Source: an uncultured Gemmatimonadota bacterium
GTDB taxonomy: Bacteria > Gemmatimonadota > Gemmatimonadetes > Gemmatimonadales > Gemmatimonadaceae
Length of the DNA: 13,809 nucleotides
NCBI GenBank assembly: GCA_946479995.1
Contig: CAMLIU010000007.1
Coordinates: 1-13,809 of the forward strand
Direction: 5' to 3'
The notes beneath the pieces are model-generated. The model did no database searches. It saw nothing but the letters and a program-made list of their open reading frames with translations, and was not told where the DNA came from. Numbering within the stretch: position 1 is the first letter of the stretch; every line of letters starts with the position of its first letter. Below are positions 1 to 6,314 of this stretch, one piece after another. The position numbers and the translations under genes are program-made.

Positions 1-444
1 CACCGCATCCTCGAGTGCTACCTGATCGAGGTGCTCGGCTACGAGTGGGACGGCGTGCACGACGAGGCCGAACGGCTGGAGCATGCCGCGTCCGACGAGC
101 TCATCGAGCGGATGGCAGCCCGGCTCGGCAATCCCACCCAGGACCCTCACGGCGCTCCCATCCCCACCCCCGACGGTCGGGTGGAGGAGGCGCGACTCCG
201 CACACTCGCCGGCGCGGCAGTGGGAGAACGCATCCGGGTGCGACGCGTCCAGGACGAGGACGCCGAACGGCTGCGATACCTGGCCGAGCTCGGCATCCGG
301 CCGGGAGCCCTGGTGCGGATCCTCGACCGCGCCCCCTACGACGGTCCGCTCACCCTGTGGGTGGGCGAGAACGCCGGCACCACGCGCGCGATCGGCGTGG
401 GGCTGGCGGCCGAGGTATTCGTGGAGCCGGTCGGCCCCGAGTAG
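1..444 (+). CDS. DtxR/MntR-family metal-dependent transcriptional repressor, 5'-truncated by the window edge
   Basis: The frame is open from base 1 to the TAG at 442-444, giving the last 147 residues; the N-terminal winged-helix DNA-binding domain lies outside the window. The first residues, HRILE, then VHDEAERLEH, match the metal-binding and dimerisation domain of DtxR/IdeR/MntR. Aligned by eye to DtxR, His1, Glu5 and His20 correspond to His79, Glu83 and His98, and Glu24, Glu27 and His28 to Cys102, Glu105 and His106. The family's usual link (NPTQDPHGAPIP) follows, then a C-terminal SH3-like FeoA domain (about residues 65-145). Family role: binds Fe2+ or Mn2+ and represses metal-uptake genes. 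The Glu in place of DtxR Cys102 is as in MntR, so manganese sensing is possible; this is inference. No target gene can be identified in the window. Confidence 0.92.
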   Translation, partial: HRILECYLIEVLGYEWDGVHDEAERLEHAASDELIERMAARLGNPTQDPHGAPIPTPDGRVEEARLRTLAGAAVGERIRVRRVQDEDAERLRYLAELGIRPGALVRILDRAPYDGPLTLWVGENAGTTRAIGVGLAAEVFVEPVGPE

Positions 445-497
445 CGCACCGAGCGGAACGTCTCTTGCCCCGGTCCGGTGTGAGCCAAGGCCCATCC

Positions 498-502
498 GGA
501 GG
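498..502 (+). promoter_or_regulatory. Shine-Dalgarno site fixing a GTG start
   Basis: GGAGG lies five bases before the GTG at 508. It is a near-perfect ribosome-binding site and supports GTG rather than a downstream ATG as the start of the DUF1469 gene. Confidence 0.75.
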
Positions 503-507
503 AGCAC

Positions 508-948
508 GTGACCGCCCGACCACTGATCGCCGAAACACCTGAACATCCGCTGCTCGCCGATCCCGACGTCGGGATTCCCGACCTCATTCGTCGGCTGACC
601 AGTGATTCCAAGCGTCTCGTCACCGACGAGGTGCAACTGGCGAAGATCGAGGCGAAAGAGAGCCTGCACCGTGCCTCGCGCGGCGTGCTCTGGCTGGCGC
701 TCGCCTTCGGCTCCGCGGTCGTCATGCTCGTCGCCGTCACCCTGCTGCTCACGTCGCTGCTCGGCCGGCTGATGGCCGGCCACATGTGGTTCGGCGCGCT
801 CGTCACCGGCGTGATCGAGCTCGCGGTGGGCGGCTGGCTGCTCAAGAAGGGCCTGTCGGCATTTGCCGAGCCCTCGTACTCGCTGGAGCAGACCCGCGCT
901 TCGCTCGCCGAGACGGCGAACTGGACGACGACGGTCGTGCAGCGCTGA
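508..948 (+). CDS. Phage-holin-like DUF1469 (YqjE-type) membrane protein
   Basis: A 146-residue protein starting at GTG behind a strong Shine-Dalgarno site. Residues 1-57 are a charged amphipathic segment (PDLIRRLTSDSKRLVTDEV, then QLAKIEAKES), followed by two hydrophobic helices at about 60-85 and 92-112 and a short polar tail. This layout, one amphipathic helix and a two-helix hairpin, is that of the DUF1469 / 'phage holin superfamily III' proteins, related to E. coli YqjE. Most are chromosomal and not linked to phage; their function is poorly defined, with suggested envelope or stress roles. No endolysin or other phage gene is nearby, so lysis is not indicated. It lies 63 bases after the DtxR-like gene on the same strand and could share its transcript, which would end at the 973-1010 hairpin. 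Confidence 0.8.
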   Translation: MTARPLIAETPEHPLLADPDVGIPDLIRRLTSDSKRLVTDEVQLAKIEAKESLHRASRGVLWLALAFGSAVVMLVAVTLLLTSLLGRLMAGHMWFGALVTGVIELAVGGWLLKKGLSAFAEPSYSLEQTRASLAETANWTTTVVQR

Positions 949-972
949 CGCGACTCTCCACCGCCGAAAGAC

Positions 973-1010
973 ACGACGCCCCGCTGCACATGAGTGCAGC
1001 GGGGCGTCGT
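973..1010. terminator. Long hairpin between convergent genes, probable bidirectional terminator
   Basis: Bases 973-989 pair perfectly with 994-1010: 17 bp, mostly G+C, around the four-base loop ATGA. It starts 25 bases after the DUF1469 stop and ends 20 bases before the stop of the opposing glycine-zipper gene. No true T-run follows on either strand; leftward there is only a short TCTTTC. The position and the perfect stem still make transcription termination from both sides the best reading. Confidence 0.75.
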
Positions 1011-1030
1011 GCATTCAGGCGCTGGCGCGA

Positions 1031-1648
1031 TCAGCGATTGCGCTCCTCGTTCCGGATCTCGGCGTGCGTCGGTGCGCGGTCGAAGGTGCCCTCGCCCGCG
1101 TTCGCCGTGCTGCGCGCGCGATCCGCCAGCGAGGCGCGCCCGCGCTCGTAGCCCGTCTGCACGTAGCCGCTGACCGCCGACCAGCTCCCGTAGCGCCGCG
1201 TGTGCTCCTCGCTCCATCCTCGCGACAGGTCCTGCTGCACCTCGCTCCAGCGGCGGTTGGCGTAGTCGGGGTTGTTGGCCGCCACGTGGCCCAGGTAGTA
1301 GGCCGGGCGCACGTCCTCGAAGGAGCGATCGGCTGGCCGGTTCTCCGTACCCTCCCAGATCCTGCGGTAGTACTCCTCGTCCTCGTTCGAGATGGCGTCC
1401 GTCGCCTCCGCCACCGCGCGGCCGGACCACCATCCGCCGATGGCGCCGGCGATGCCGCCGATCACCGCGCCCACCGGGCCGGCGATCGCGCCGATCTCCG
1501 CGCCGGCGATCACGCCGCCGATGCCGCCGACCGCCTCGCCGATCTCGTCGCCAACGCTCGGGTTGTCGTCATGGGCGCCGCGCGCCTTGTCCTTCGCGCG
1601 CTCGAGCCGCGCATCCGTCGATTCGTTCATGCGATCGCGATTGTCCAT
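1031..1648 (-). CDS. Glycine-zipper protein of unknown function, possibly stress related
   Basis: A 205-residue protein. The start at 1648 is chosen because AAGGAG sits five bases upstream; the frame remains open further upstream but without a ribosome-binding site. Residues 1-32 are polar and charged. Residues 33-76 are an uninterrupted Gly/Ala/Ile/Val run with GxxxG spacing (for example GAIAGPVGAVIGGIAGAIGG), a glycine zipper able to insert in or pack against membrane. The rest is soluble and rich in Tyr, Trp and Arg, with RPAYYLG at about 109, RRWSEVQQDLSRGW at about 127-140 and a later YGSW. From memory, similar 'RPAY...W-EV...L--W' segments occur in small hypothetical proteins annotated as stress related, but I cannot name a defined family. 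No signal peptide or lipobox is visible. The gene is monocistronic, divergent from the DUF72 gene and closed by the 973-1010 hairpin. Confidence 0.8.
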   Translation of the reverse strand: MDNRDRMNESTDARLERAKDKARGAHDDNPSVGDEIGEAVGGIGGVIAGAEIGAIAGPVGAVIGGIAGAIGGWWSGRAVAEATDAISNEDEEYYRRIWEGTENRPADRSFEDVRPAYYLGHVAANNPDYANRRWSEVQQDLSRGWSEEHTRRYGSWSAVSGYVQTGYERGRASLADRARSTANAGEGTFDRAPTHAEIRNEERNR

Positions 1649-1653
1649 GGTCG

Positions 1654-1659
1654 CTCCTT
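1654..1659 (-). promoter_or_regulatory. Shine-Dalgarno site deciding the glycine-zipper gene start
   Basis: Reading the minus strand, AAGGAG is followed by five bases and the ATG at 1648-1646. This selects that start over in-frame upstream codons and over the ATG six codons downstream. Confidence 0.7.
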
Positions 1660-1716
1660 GAGGGGTCTGCCCATCGAGCGGGCAAGATCGGGACCGAGCG
1701 TGGGCATTTCGCGCGC

Positions 1717-1745
1717 TTGACAGCGCGTGCACGTGAGCGCCCATT
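1717..1745 (+). promoter_or_regulatory. Candidate sigma-70-type promoter for the DUF72 gene
   Basis: A perfect TTGACA (1717-1722), a 17-base spacer and CCCATT (1740-1745), a weak -10. Only six bases separate the -10-like hexamer from the ATG at 1752, so a transcript would start at or next to the start codon. The -35 is embedded in a small palindrome (CGCGCT-TGAC-AGCGCG, 1712-1727), which could be an operator. Confidence 0.4.
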
Positions 1746-1751
1746 CCCCGC

Positions 1752-2561
1752 ATGAGCGCGCGCATCCGCATCGGCACGCAGGGATGGAACTACGACGCCT
1801 GGGTCGGAGCGTTCTACCCGCTGGGTACGCGCCCCGCCGACTACCTCACCATCTACGCCCGCGCGTTCGACACCGTGGAGGTGGATTCCACCTTCTACGC
1901 CGTGCCCCCGGCGAAGACGGTGCGCGGCTGGTACGAGCGGACGCCGGAGCACTTCGTCTTCGCGCTCAAGCTGCCGCAGGAGATCACGCATGAGCGCCGC
2001 CTGCGCGACGCCGACGACGTGGCGGAGCTGTTCTACGATCGCGCGCGCGAGCTGGGGCAGAAGCTCGGTCCCGTGCTCATCCAGCTCGGCCCCGACTTCG
2101 GCCCGGTGGAGCTGCCCGCCCTCGCCCGCATCCTGCCGAAGCTCCCCGAAGACATCCGCTTCAGCGTGGAATTCCGCCAGCGCGGCTGGATCACCGACGG
2201 CGTGCTCGCGCTCCTCGCCGAGCACAAGGTGGGGCTCACCCTCACCGACGCGCGCTGGATCCCGCGGAAGCAGATGCTCGCCCTCGCGAGTCGCCCGACG
2301 ACGGACTTCCTCTACGTCAGGTGGATGGGCGCCAACCGCGACATCGTGGACTACTCGCGCATCCAGATCGATCGTACCGGGGAGCTGGAGCAATGGGCCG
2401 GCGTGCTCTGGCCGCTCGCGCTCAAGGGCGTGAGCGTCTACGGATACGTGAACAACCACTTCGCCGGCCACTCGCCGGAGAGTGCGCGCGAGCTGCAGCG
2501 GTTCCTCCGGCAGACGCCGGTGGATCCCGAGAGCCTGGGCGAGCAGATGTCGCTGTTCTGA
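1752..2561 (+). CDS. DUF72 (YecE-like) protein
   Basis: A 269-residue protein with the full DUF72/YecE pattern. It opens with IRIGTQGWNYDAWVGAFYP, which forms the first strand and conserved Gly-Trp-Tyr-Trp region of a TIM-barrel-like fold. EVDSTFYAVPPAKTVRGW follows at about residue 47, then PEHFVFALKLPQEITHERRL, GPVLIQLGPDF at about 113, FSVEFRQRGW at about 138 and YGYVNNHFAGHSPESA near the C terminus. Length is normal for the family. Biochemical function is not established; proximity to ferredoxin- or isomerase-related genes has been noted in other genomes but is not seen here. There is no Shine-Dalgarno sequence before the ATG. It is divergent from the glycine-zipper gene, with 103 bases between them, and is followed 45 bases later by the SURF1-like gene. 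Confidence 0.93.
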   Translation: MSARIRIGTQGWNYDAWVGAFYPLGTRPADYLTIYARAFDTVEVDSTFYAVPPAKTVRGWYERTPEHFVFALKLPQEITHERRLRDADDVAELFYDRARELGQKLGPVLIQLGPDFGPVELPALARILPKLPEDIRFSVEFRQRGWITDGVLALLAEHKVGLTLTDARWIPRKQMLALASRPTTDFLYVRWMGANRDIVDYSRIQIDRTGELEQWAGVLWPLALKGVSVYGYVNNHFAGHSPESARELQRFLRQTPVDPESLGEQMSLF

Positions 2562-2595
2562 CCTCCGCCTCCCGCGTGACGCGCTCCCCGCGTCT

Positions 2596-2601
2596 TACAT
2601 T
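2596..2601 (+). promoter_or_regulatory. Candidate -10 element of a leaderless SURF1 transcript
   Basis: TACATT ends five bases before the SURF1 ATG (2607), and no Shine-Dalgarno sequence is present. The upstream -35 region is poor: GTGACG at 2576-2581 gives only a 14-base spacer. The call rests on the -10 match and its position. Confidence 0.3.
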
Positions 2602-2606
2602 CCGGC

Positions 2607-3338
2607 ATGTCCCGACGCACGATCCTCTTCTGCGTGCTCGCCATCGGCGCGGCGACGCTCTTCGTTCGACTCGGCTTCTGGCAGCTCTCGCGCCTGCACG
2701 AGCGGCGCGCGCACAACGCCGTGGTCGCCGCGCAGCGTCTCGATCCTCCGGTAGCGTTCGCAGCGCTCCCGCGCGACACGGCCGCAGCACGCTACCGCGC
2801 AGCGCGGCTGGACGGACGCTACGACTACGGGAACGAGGTGGTGCTCGCCAACCGGACGCGGGGCGGCTCGCCGGGCGCCGAGATCTTCACCCCCGTGCGC
2901 GTGACGGGGAGCGACACCGCCGTGCTCGTCGACCGCGGCTGGGTGTACTCGCCCGATGGCGCGACGGTGGACCTCGCGCGGTGGCGCGAAGGGGATTCGG
3001 CGCATGTCGCCGGCTACGTGGAGACGTACACGCCAGATGACGGCGTGACGACGTCGGCCTTCGGGCCGCGCGTCGTGCGCCGCACGAGTCGCAGCGAGAT
3101 CGCCGCGAAGGTACCCTATCCCGTGGCGCCGTACTACCTGATCGCCACCAGCGACAGCGCCGGCAGAGCGCACCCGGCGCGGCGCGCCGAGCCGGTGCTC
3201 GACGAGGGCCCCCATCGCAGCTACGCCATCCAGTGGTTCTCCTTCGCGCTCATCGCCATCGGCGGGGCGGCCGCGGTCGTGCTCCGCGAGCAGGAAGAGC
3301 GACGCGGTCGCTGGAAAGTGCTGCGCGGCGACGGCTGA
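2607..3338 (+). CDS. SURF1-like cytochrome oxidase assembly protein
   Basis: A 243-residue inner-membrane protein with the classic SURF1 layout: an N-terminal membrane helix (about 5-24) running into LGFWQLSRLHERR, a large extracytoplasmic domain, and a C-terminal helix (about 211-232). Conserved landmarks are VLVDRGWVY at about 110 and the GPHRSYAIQWFSFALIAIGG stretch before and within the last helix. SURF1 (Shy1 in yeast) helps insert heme a into subunit I of aa3-type cytochrome c oxidases. No oxidase subunit or heme A synthase gene is within the window, so this is an orphan copy here. No ribosome-binding site precedes the ATG. A 10-bp hairpin overlaps its stop codon. Confidence 0.9.
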   Translation: MSRRTILFCVLAIGAATLFVRLGFWQLSRLHERRAHNAVVAAQRLDPPVAFAALPRDTAAARYRAARLDGRYDYGNEVVLANRTRGGSPGAEIFTPVRVTGSDTAVLVDRGWVYSPDGATVDLARWREGDSAHVAGYVETYTPDDGVTTSAFGPRVVRRTSRSEIAAKVPYPVAPYYLIATSDSAGRAHPARRAEPVLDEGPHRSYAIQWFSFALIAIGGAAAVVLREQEERRGRWKVLRGDG

Positions 3339-3348
3339 GCCGCGCAGC
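3320..3348. terminator. Hairpin spanning the SURF1 stop codon, possible terminator
   Basis: Bases 3320-3329 (GCTGCGCGGC) pair perfectly with 3339-3348 around a nine-base loop that contains the TGA stop. A competing hairpin pairs 3339-3345 with 3351-3357 (GCCGCGC/GCGCGGC), sharing the right arm. No T-run follows, so termination is plausible rather than shown. Confidence 0.4.
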
Positions 3349-3420
3349 CCGCGCGGCGCATCTCCTGCACCATGAAGTTCCGGGCGGTATCTTCCGGGCA
3401 GTCCCAACGCCGAGCGTGTC

Positions 3421-5286
3421 ATGACCGAGTCGTCCGCAGGTCTCGCCAGCGAGAAGGAAGCGCGTGACGTCGCCGAGGCGGCGCGCGAGAGCGAATGGAC
3501 CGGACCGAGCTTCGTGCGCGAGCTCTTCCTCGGCCGGTTCCGCCTCGACCTGATCCACCCGCATCCGGTGAAGGAGGACCCCGAGGAAGCGGCGCGCGCG
3601 GCGCCCTTCTTCGCGAAGCTGCGCGCCTTCCTCGAGCGCGTGGACTCGGACATGATCGACCGGACCGGCGAGATCCCCGAGGAGTACGTGCAGGAGCTCC
3701 GCGAGATGGGCGCGTTCGGGATCAAGATCCCCGTGGAGTACGGCGGGCTCGGGCTGAGCTACGCCAGCTACACGCGCGCCATCGCCATGGTGACGAGCAA
3801 GGACGGCTCGCTGACGGCGTTGTTGTCGGCGCACCAGTCCATCGGCCTGCCGCAGCCGCTCAAGCTGTTCGGCACGGAGGAGCAGAAGCGGAAGTACTTC
3901 CCCCGGCTGGCGAAGGGCGCCATCTCCGCCTTCGCCCTCACGGAAGTGGACGCGGGCTCCGACCCGGCGAACCTGCGCACGAGCGCCACGCCGAGCGAGG
4001 ACGGGAAGAGCTGGATCCTCAACGGCGAGAAGCTCTGGTGCACCAACGGCACGCGCGCCGAGCTGCTGGTGGTGATGGCGCGCACGCCGGACGTCGTGGT
4101 GAACGGGAAGCCGCGCAAGCAGATCACGGCGTTCATCGTCGAGACGAGCATGCCCGGGGTGAAGGTGGAGCACCGCTGCCGCTTCATGGGGCTCAAGGCG
4201 ATCGAGAACGGCGTGGTGAGCTTCACCAACGTGCGCGTGCCGAGCGAGAACATCATCTGGGGGGAGGGGAAGGGGCTCAAGCTCGCGCTCATCACGCTCA
4301 ACACGGGGCGCCTCACCCTGCCGGCAAGCTGCGCCGGCAGCGGCAAGGCGATGCTCCAGGTGGTGCGCCACTGGGCGAACGAGCGCGTGCAGTGGGGGGT
4401 GCCGATCGGCAAGCACGAGGCGATCGCGCAGAAGATCGCCAGCATGGCGGCGAACACCTTCGCCATGGAGTCGGTGGCCGAACTCACGGTGGCGCTGTCG
4501 GAGCGCGGGCACTACGACATCCGCCTCGAGGCGGCGATCGCCAAGATGTGGAACACCGAGACCGGGTGGCGCATCGTGGACGACACGTTGCAGATCCGCG
4601 GCGGGCGCGGCTACGAGACGGCGGACTCACTGCGCGGACGCGGCGAGCTCGGGATCCCGGTGGAGCGCGCGATGCGCGACTTCCGCATCAACCTGATCTT
4701 CGAGGGGACCTCGGAGGTGATGCGGCTGTTCATCGCCCGCGAGGCGGTGGATCACCACTTCCGGACGGCCTTCGCGCTCGTGGACAAGGGCTCGTCGAAG
4801 CAGGAGAAGGTGTCGGCGCTGGGTCGCGTGATGAAGTTCTACCCCGGCTGGTACCTGGCCCGCTGGTTCGGGCGCGGCGAGGTGCCGACCGCGTACGGCG
4901 AGTTCGGGAAGCTCGGCCGGCACCTGCGGTGGGCGGAGCGGCACACGCGTCACCTGGGCCGCATGCTGTTCCACGCGATGGTGCGCTTCGGGCCGAAGCT
5001 GGAGCGGCGGCAGATGGTGCTCTTCCGCGGCGTGGACATCGGCGCCGACCTGTTCGCGATGACGGCGGTATGCGTACGCGCGCAGATGCTGGCGAAGCAG
5101 GGGAACGACGAGGCGACGGAGCTGGCCGATCTCTTCTGCCGCGAGGCGCGGCAGCGCATCAAGCAGAACTTCCACCGGTTCTACGGCCCGAACGACGGGA
5201 TGTCGTACAAGGTCGCGCAGCACGTGCTGAAGGGAGAGCACGTGTGGCTGGAGGAGGGAATCGTCGGGATTCGGCCGGCACCGTAG
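3421..5286 (+). CDS. Acyl-CoA dehydrogenase, long VLCAD/ACAD9-like type
   Basis: A 621-residue flavoprotein, longer than the roughly 380 residues of classic short/medium-chain enzymes. After an N-terminal helical domain (about 60-165) comes the flavin motif FALTEVDAGSD (171-181), where the usual Pro after TE is Val, then the beta domain with LNGEKLWCTNG and VKVEHRCRFMGLKAIENG. The C-terminal helical domain includes ERVQWGVPIGKHEAIAQKIA and GGRGYETADSLR. INLIFEGTSEVMRLFIA carries the probable catalytic base Glu428. About 170 further residues form the helical C-terminal extension typical of VLCAD/ACAD9, which in those enzymes contributes to membrane contact and dimerisation. Expected reaction: FAD-dependent oxidation of long-chain acyl-CoA to the trans-2-enoyl-CoA, passing electrons to ETF. 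No other beta-oxidation gene is adjacent. No clear Shine-Dalgarno site; ATG 3421 is the first start giving the full protein. Confidence 0.95.
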   Translation: MTESSAGLASEKEARDVAEAARESEWTGPSFVRELFLGRFRLDLIHPHPVKEDPEEAARAAPFFAKLRAFLERVDSDMIDRTGEIPEEYVQELREMGAFGIKIPVEYGGLGLSYASYTRAIAMVTSKDGSLTALLSAHQSIGLPQPLKLFGTEEQKRKYFPRLAKGAISAFALTEVDAGSDPANLRTSATPSEDGKSWILNGEKLWCTNGTRAELLVVMARTPDVVVNGKPRKQITAFIVETSMPGVKVEHRCRFMGLKAIENGVVSFTNVRVPSENIIWGEGKGLKLALITLNTGRLTLPASCAGSGKAMLQVVRHWANERVQWGVPIGKHEAIAQKIASMAANTFAMESVAELTVALSERGHYDIRLEAAIAKMWNTETGWRIVDDTLQIRGGRGYETADSLRGRGELGIPVERAMRDFRINLIFEGTSEVMRLFIAREAVDHHFRTAFALVDKGSSKQEKVSALGRVMKFYPGWYLARWFGRGEVPTAYGEFGKLGRHLRWAERHTRHLGRMLFHAMVRFGPKLERRQMVLFRGVDIGADLFAMTAVCVRAQMLAKQGNDEATELADLFCREARQRIKQNFHRFYGPNDGMSYKVAQHVLKGEHVWLEEGIVGIRPAP

Positions 5287-5376
5287 GCGCCGGCCGTCGG
5301 ACACCCACCTCGGCTGGAAGCCCACGCGCGCGTCTGACCCCCAGACGGCGGCGCCCGCCGCGCGGCCCACCCATTC

Positions 5377-5520
5377 GCGGCCTGCGGCCGCTCTTCGTCG
5401 GACGGTCGAACTACGAACGGCACACCGGACCAGCTCTGGTGTGCCGTTGCCGTGACCGTCCGACGAGCAGGCGGCGAAGCCGCCGAGCGGGTCCGACGAA
5501 CGAGCCGGCCGAAGGCCGGC
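5377..5520. repeat. Cluster of inverted repeats (REP-like) in a convergent gap
   Basis: Four nested or adjacent hairpins lie between the acyl-CoA dehydrogenase and the opposing OmpA gene: GCGGCC-TGC-GGCCGC (5377-5391); a perfect 12-bp inverted repeat, CGTCGGACGGTC (5396-5407) with its complement at 5454-5465, enclosing the 5416-5448 hairpin; GGCGGC-GAA-GCCGCC (5470-5484); and GCCGGCC-GAA-GGCCGGC (5504-5520). The last two share a GAA triloop. The density of palindromes and lack of coding signal resemble repetitive extragenic palindromes; whether copies exist elsewhere cannot be told from one window. Confidence 0.6.
5416..5448. terminator. Hairpin between convergent genes, probable bidirectional terminator
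   Basis: Bases 5416-5429 pair with 5435-5448 (14 bp including one G-T pair) around a five-base loop. It lies 130 bases after the acyl-CoA dehydrogenase stop and 95 bases beyond the OmpA stop. No T-run follows. The flanking 12-bp inverted repeat can lengthen it into one large stem, 5396-5465, with internal bulges. Confidence 0.55.
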
Positions 5521-5526
5521 GGGTGG

Positions 5527-5542
5527 GTCAGACCGTCAGACC
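5527..5542. repeat. Tandem octamer GTCAGACC x2
   Basis: Two exact copies of GTCAGACC (5527-5534, 5535-5542) are followed at once by ATCAG, which overlaps the OmpA stop codon on the other strand. It forms the right border of the palindrome cluster. Confidence 0.6.
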
Positions 5543-5543
5543 A

Positions 5544-6209
5544 TCAGTTACTCCCCGCCGACGCCTTCGCCTTCAGTGCGTCGTTCGCATAGATCGCCAC
5601 TTCCACGCGGCGGTTCTGCTGGCGCCCTTCCGACGTGGAGTTCGACGCCACCGGCTCCGTCTCGCCACGGCCGGCGGAGCGGATGCGGGTGCGGTCCACT
5701 CCCTGGCTCACCAGGTAGTTCACCGCTGCCGCAGCGCGGCGCTCGGAGAGCGACATGTTGTACGCGTCCGTGCCCACGCTGTCCGTGTGGCCGACGACGA
5801 GGATGTTGGTGTCCGGATACTTGTCGAGGCTCGCGGCGAGCGACGACAGGTTCTTCTTCGCCTCGGGGCGCAGCACGTCCGAGTCGTAGTCGAACAGGAG
5901 GCCGGAATCGAAGGTCACGGCAAGTCCCTCACCGACGCGCTGCACCACCGCGCCCGGGACGTTCTGCTTGATCTCCTTGGCCTGCTGGTCCATCTGGTGG
6001 CCGATGATCGCGCCGGCCGCACCACCCACGGCGGCCCCGATGATCGCACCGCGCGCCGTGGACCCCGTGGCGTTGCCGACCACGCCACCGACCACCGCAC
6101 CGGTACCGGCGCCAATGATGGCGCCCTGCTCCTTCTTGTTGAGCGACGCACACGCGCTCGAGGCCACGAGGACCGCGAGCGCGGGAATGAAGCGGACTGA
6201 ACGAATCAT
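5544..6209 (-). CDS. OmpA-family lipoprotein with glycine zipper (YiaD-like)
   Basis: A 221-residue envelope protein. Residues 1-19 are a signal peptide (basic start, then PALAVLVASSA) with a loose lipobox ending at Cys20. Residues 29-70 are a glycine zipper (GAIIGAGTGAVVGGVVG and GAIIGAAVGGAAGAIIG). About 95-208 is an OmpA C-terminal domain: DSDVLRPEAKKNL, VVGHTDSVGTDAYNMSLSERR, and GRQQNRRVEVAI. Asp143 and Arg158 align with the diaminopimelate-binding pair (Asp271/Arg286) of Acinetobacter OmpA, so it should bind peptidoglycan. Layout and length match E. coli YiaD-type lipoproteins that tether outer membrane to wall. ATG 6209 is the only start giving the signal peptide; GGAG lies nine bases upstream. 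It is last in a five-gene minus-strand run, 105 bases after the HMA gene, and converges on the acyl-CoA dehydrogenase. Confidence 0.93.
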   Translation of the reverse strand: MIRSVRFIPALAVLVASSACASLNKKEQGAIIGAGTGAVVGGVVGNATGSTARGAIIGAAVGGAAGAIIGHQMDQQAKEIKQNVPGAVVQRVGEGLAVTFDSGLLFDYDSDVLRPEAKKNLSSLAASLDKYPDTNILVVGHTDSVGTDAYNMSLSERRAAAAVNYLVSQGVDRTRIRSAGRGETEPVASNSTSEGRQQNRRVEVAIYANDALKAKASAGSN

Positions 6210-6314
6210 GATGATCGACTCCGGTTGCTGGACCGGCGCGCGGAAGAGTGGGCTGCGCGCCCTGGAGCCCGACCATCAATGCAGGGCCGATACCACGCTT
6301 GCCGGACTCGGCCG

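Noticed and set aside
508..948. Prophage remnant suggested by the holin-like gene
   Set aside because: DUF1469 proteins are usually chromosomal; there is no endolysin, integrase, terminase or structural gene nearby.
1649..1777. Upstream start for the glycine-zipper gene, adding 43 residues
   Set aside because: It would overlap the divergent DUF72 start, and AAGGAG is placed exactly for ATG 1648.
3495..6200. A 901-codon open frame on the plus strand
   Set aside because: It is out of frame with the acyl-CoA dehydrogenase, runs on through the palindrome-rich gap and across the opposite strand of the OmpA gene, and its product is a low-complexity Arg/Ala/Gly mix. Such frames arise from GC-rich codon bias.
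6235..6261. Hairpin (7-bp arms GGCGCGC/GCGCGCC, 13-base loop) between the HMA and OmpA genes as terminator
   Set aside because: The stem is short, the loop large and no T-run follows; at this GC content chance pairing is likely.
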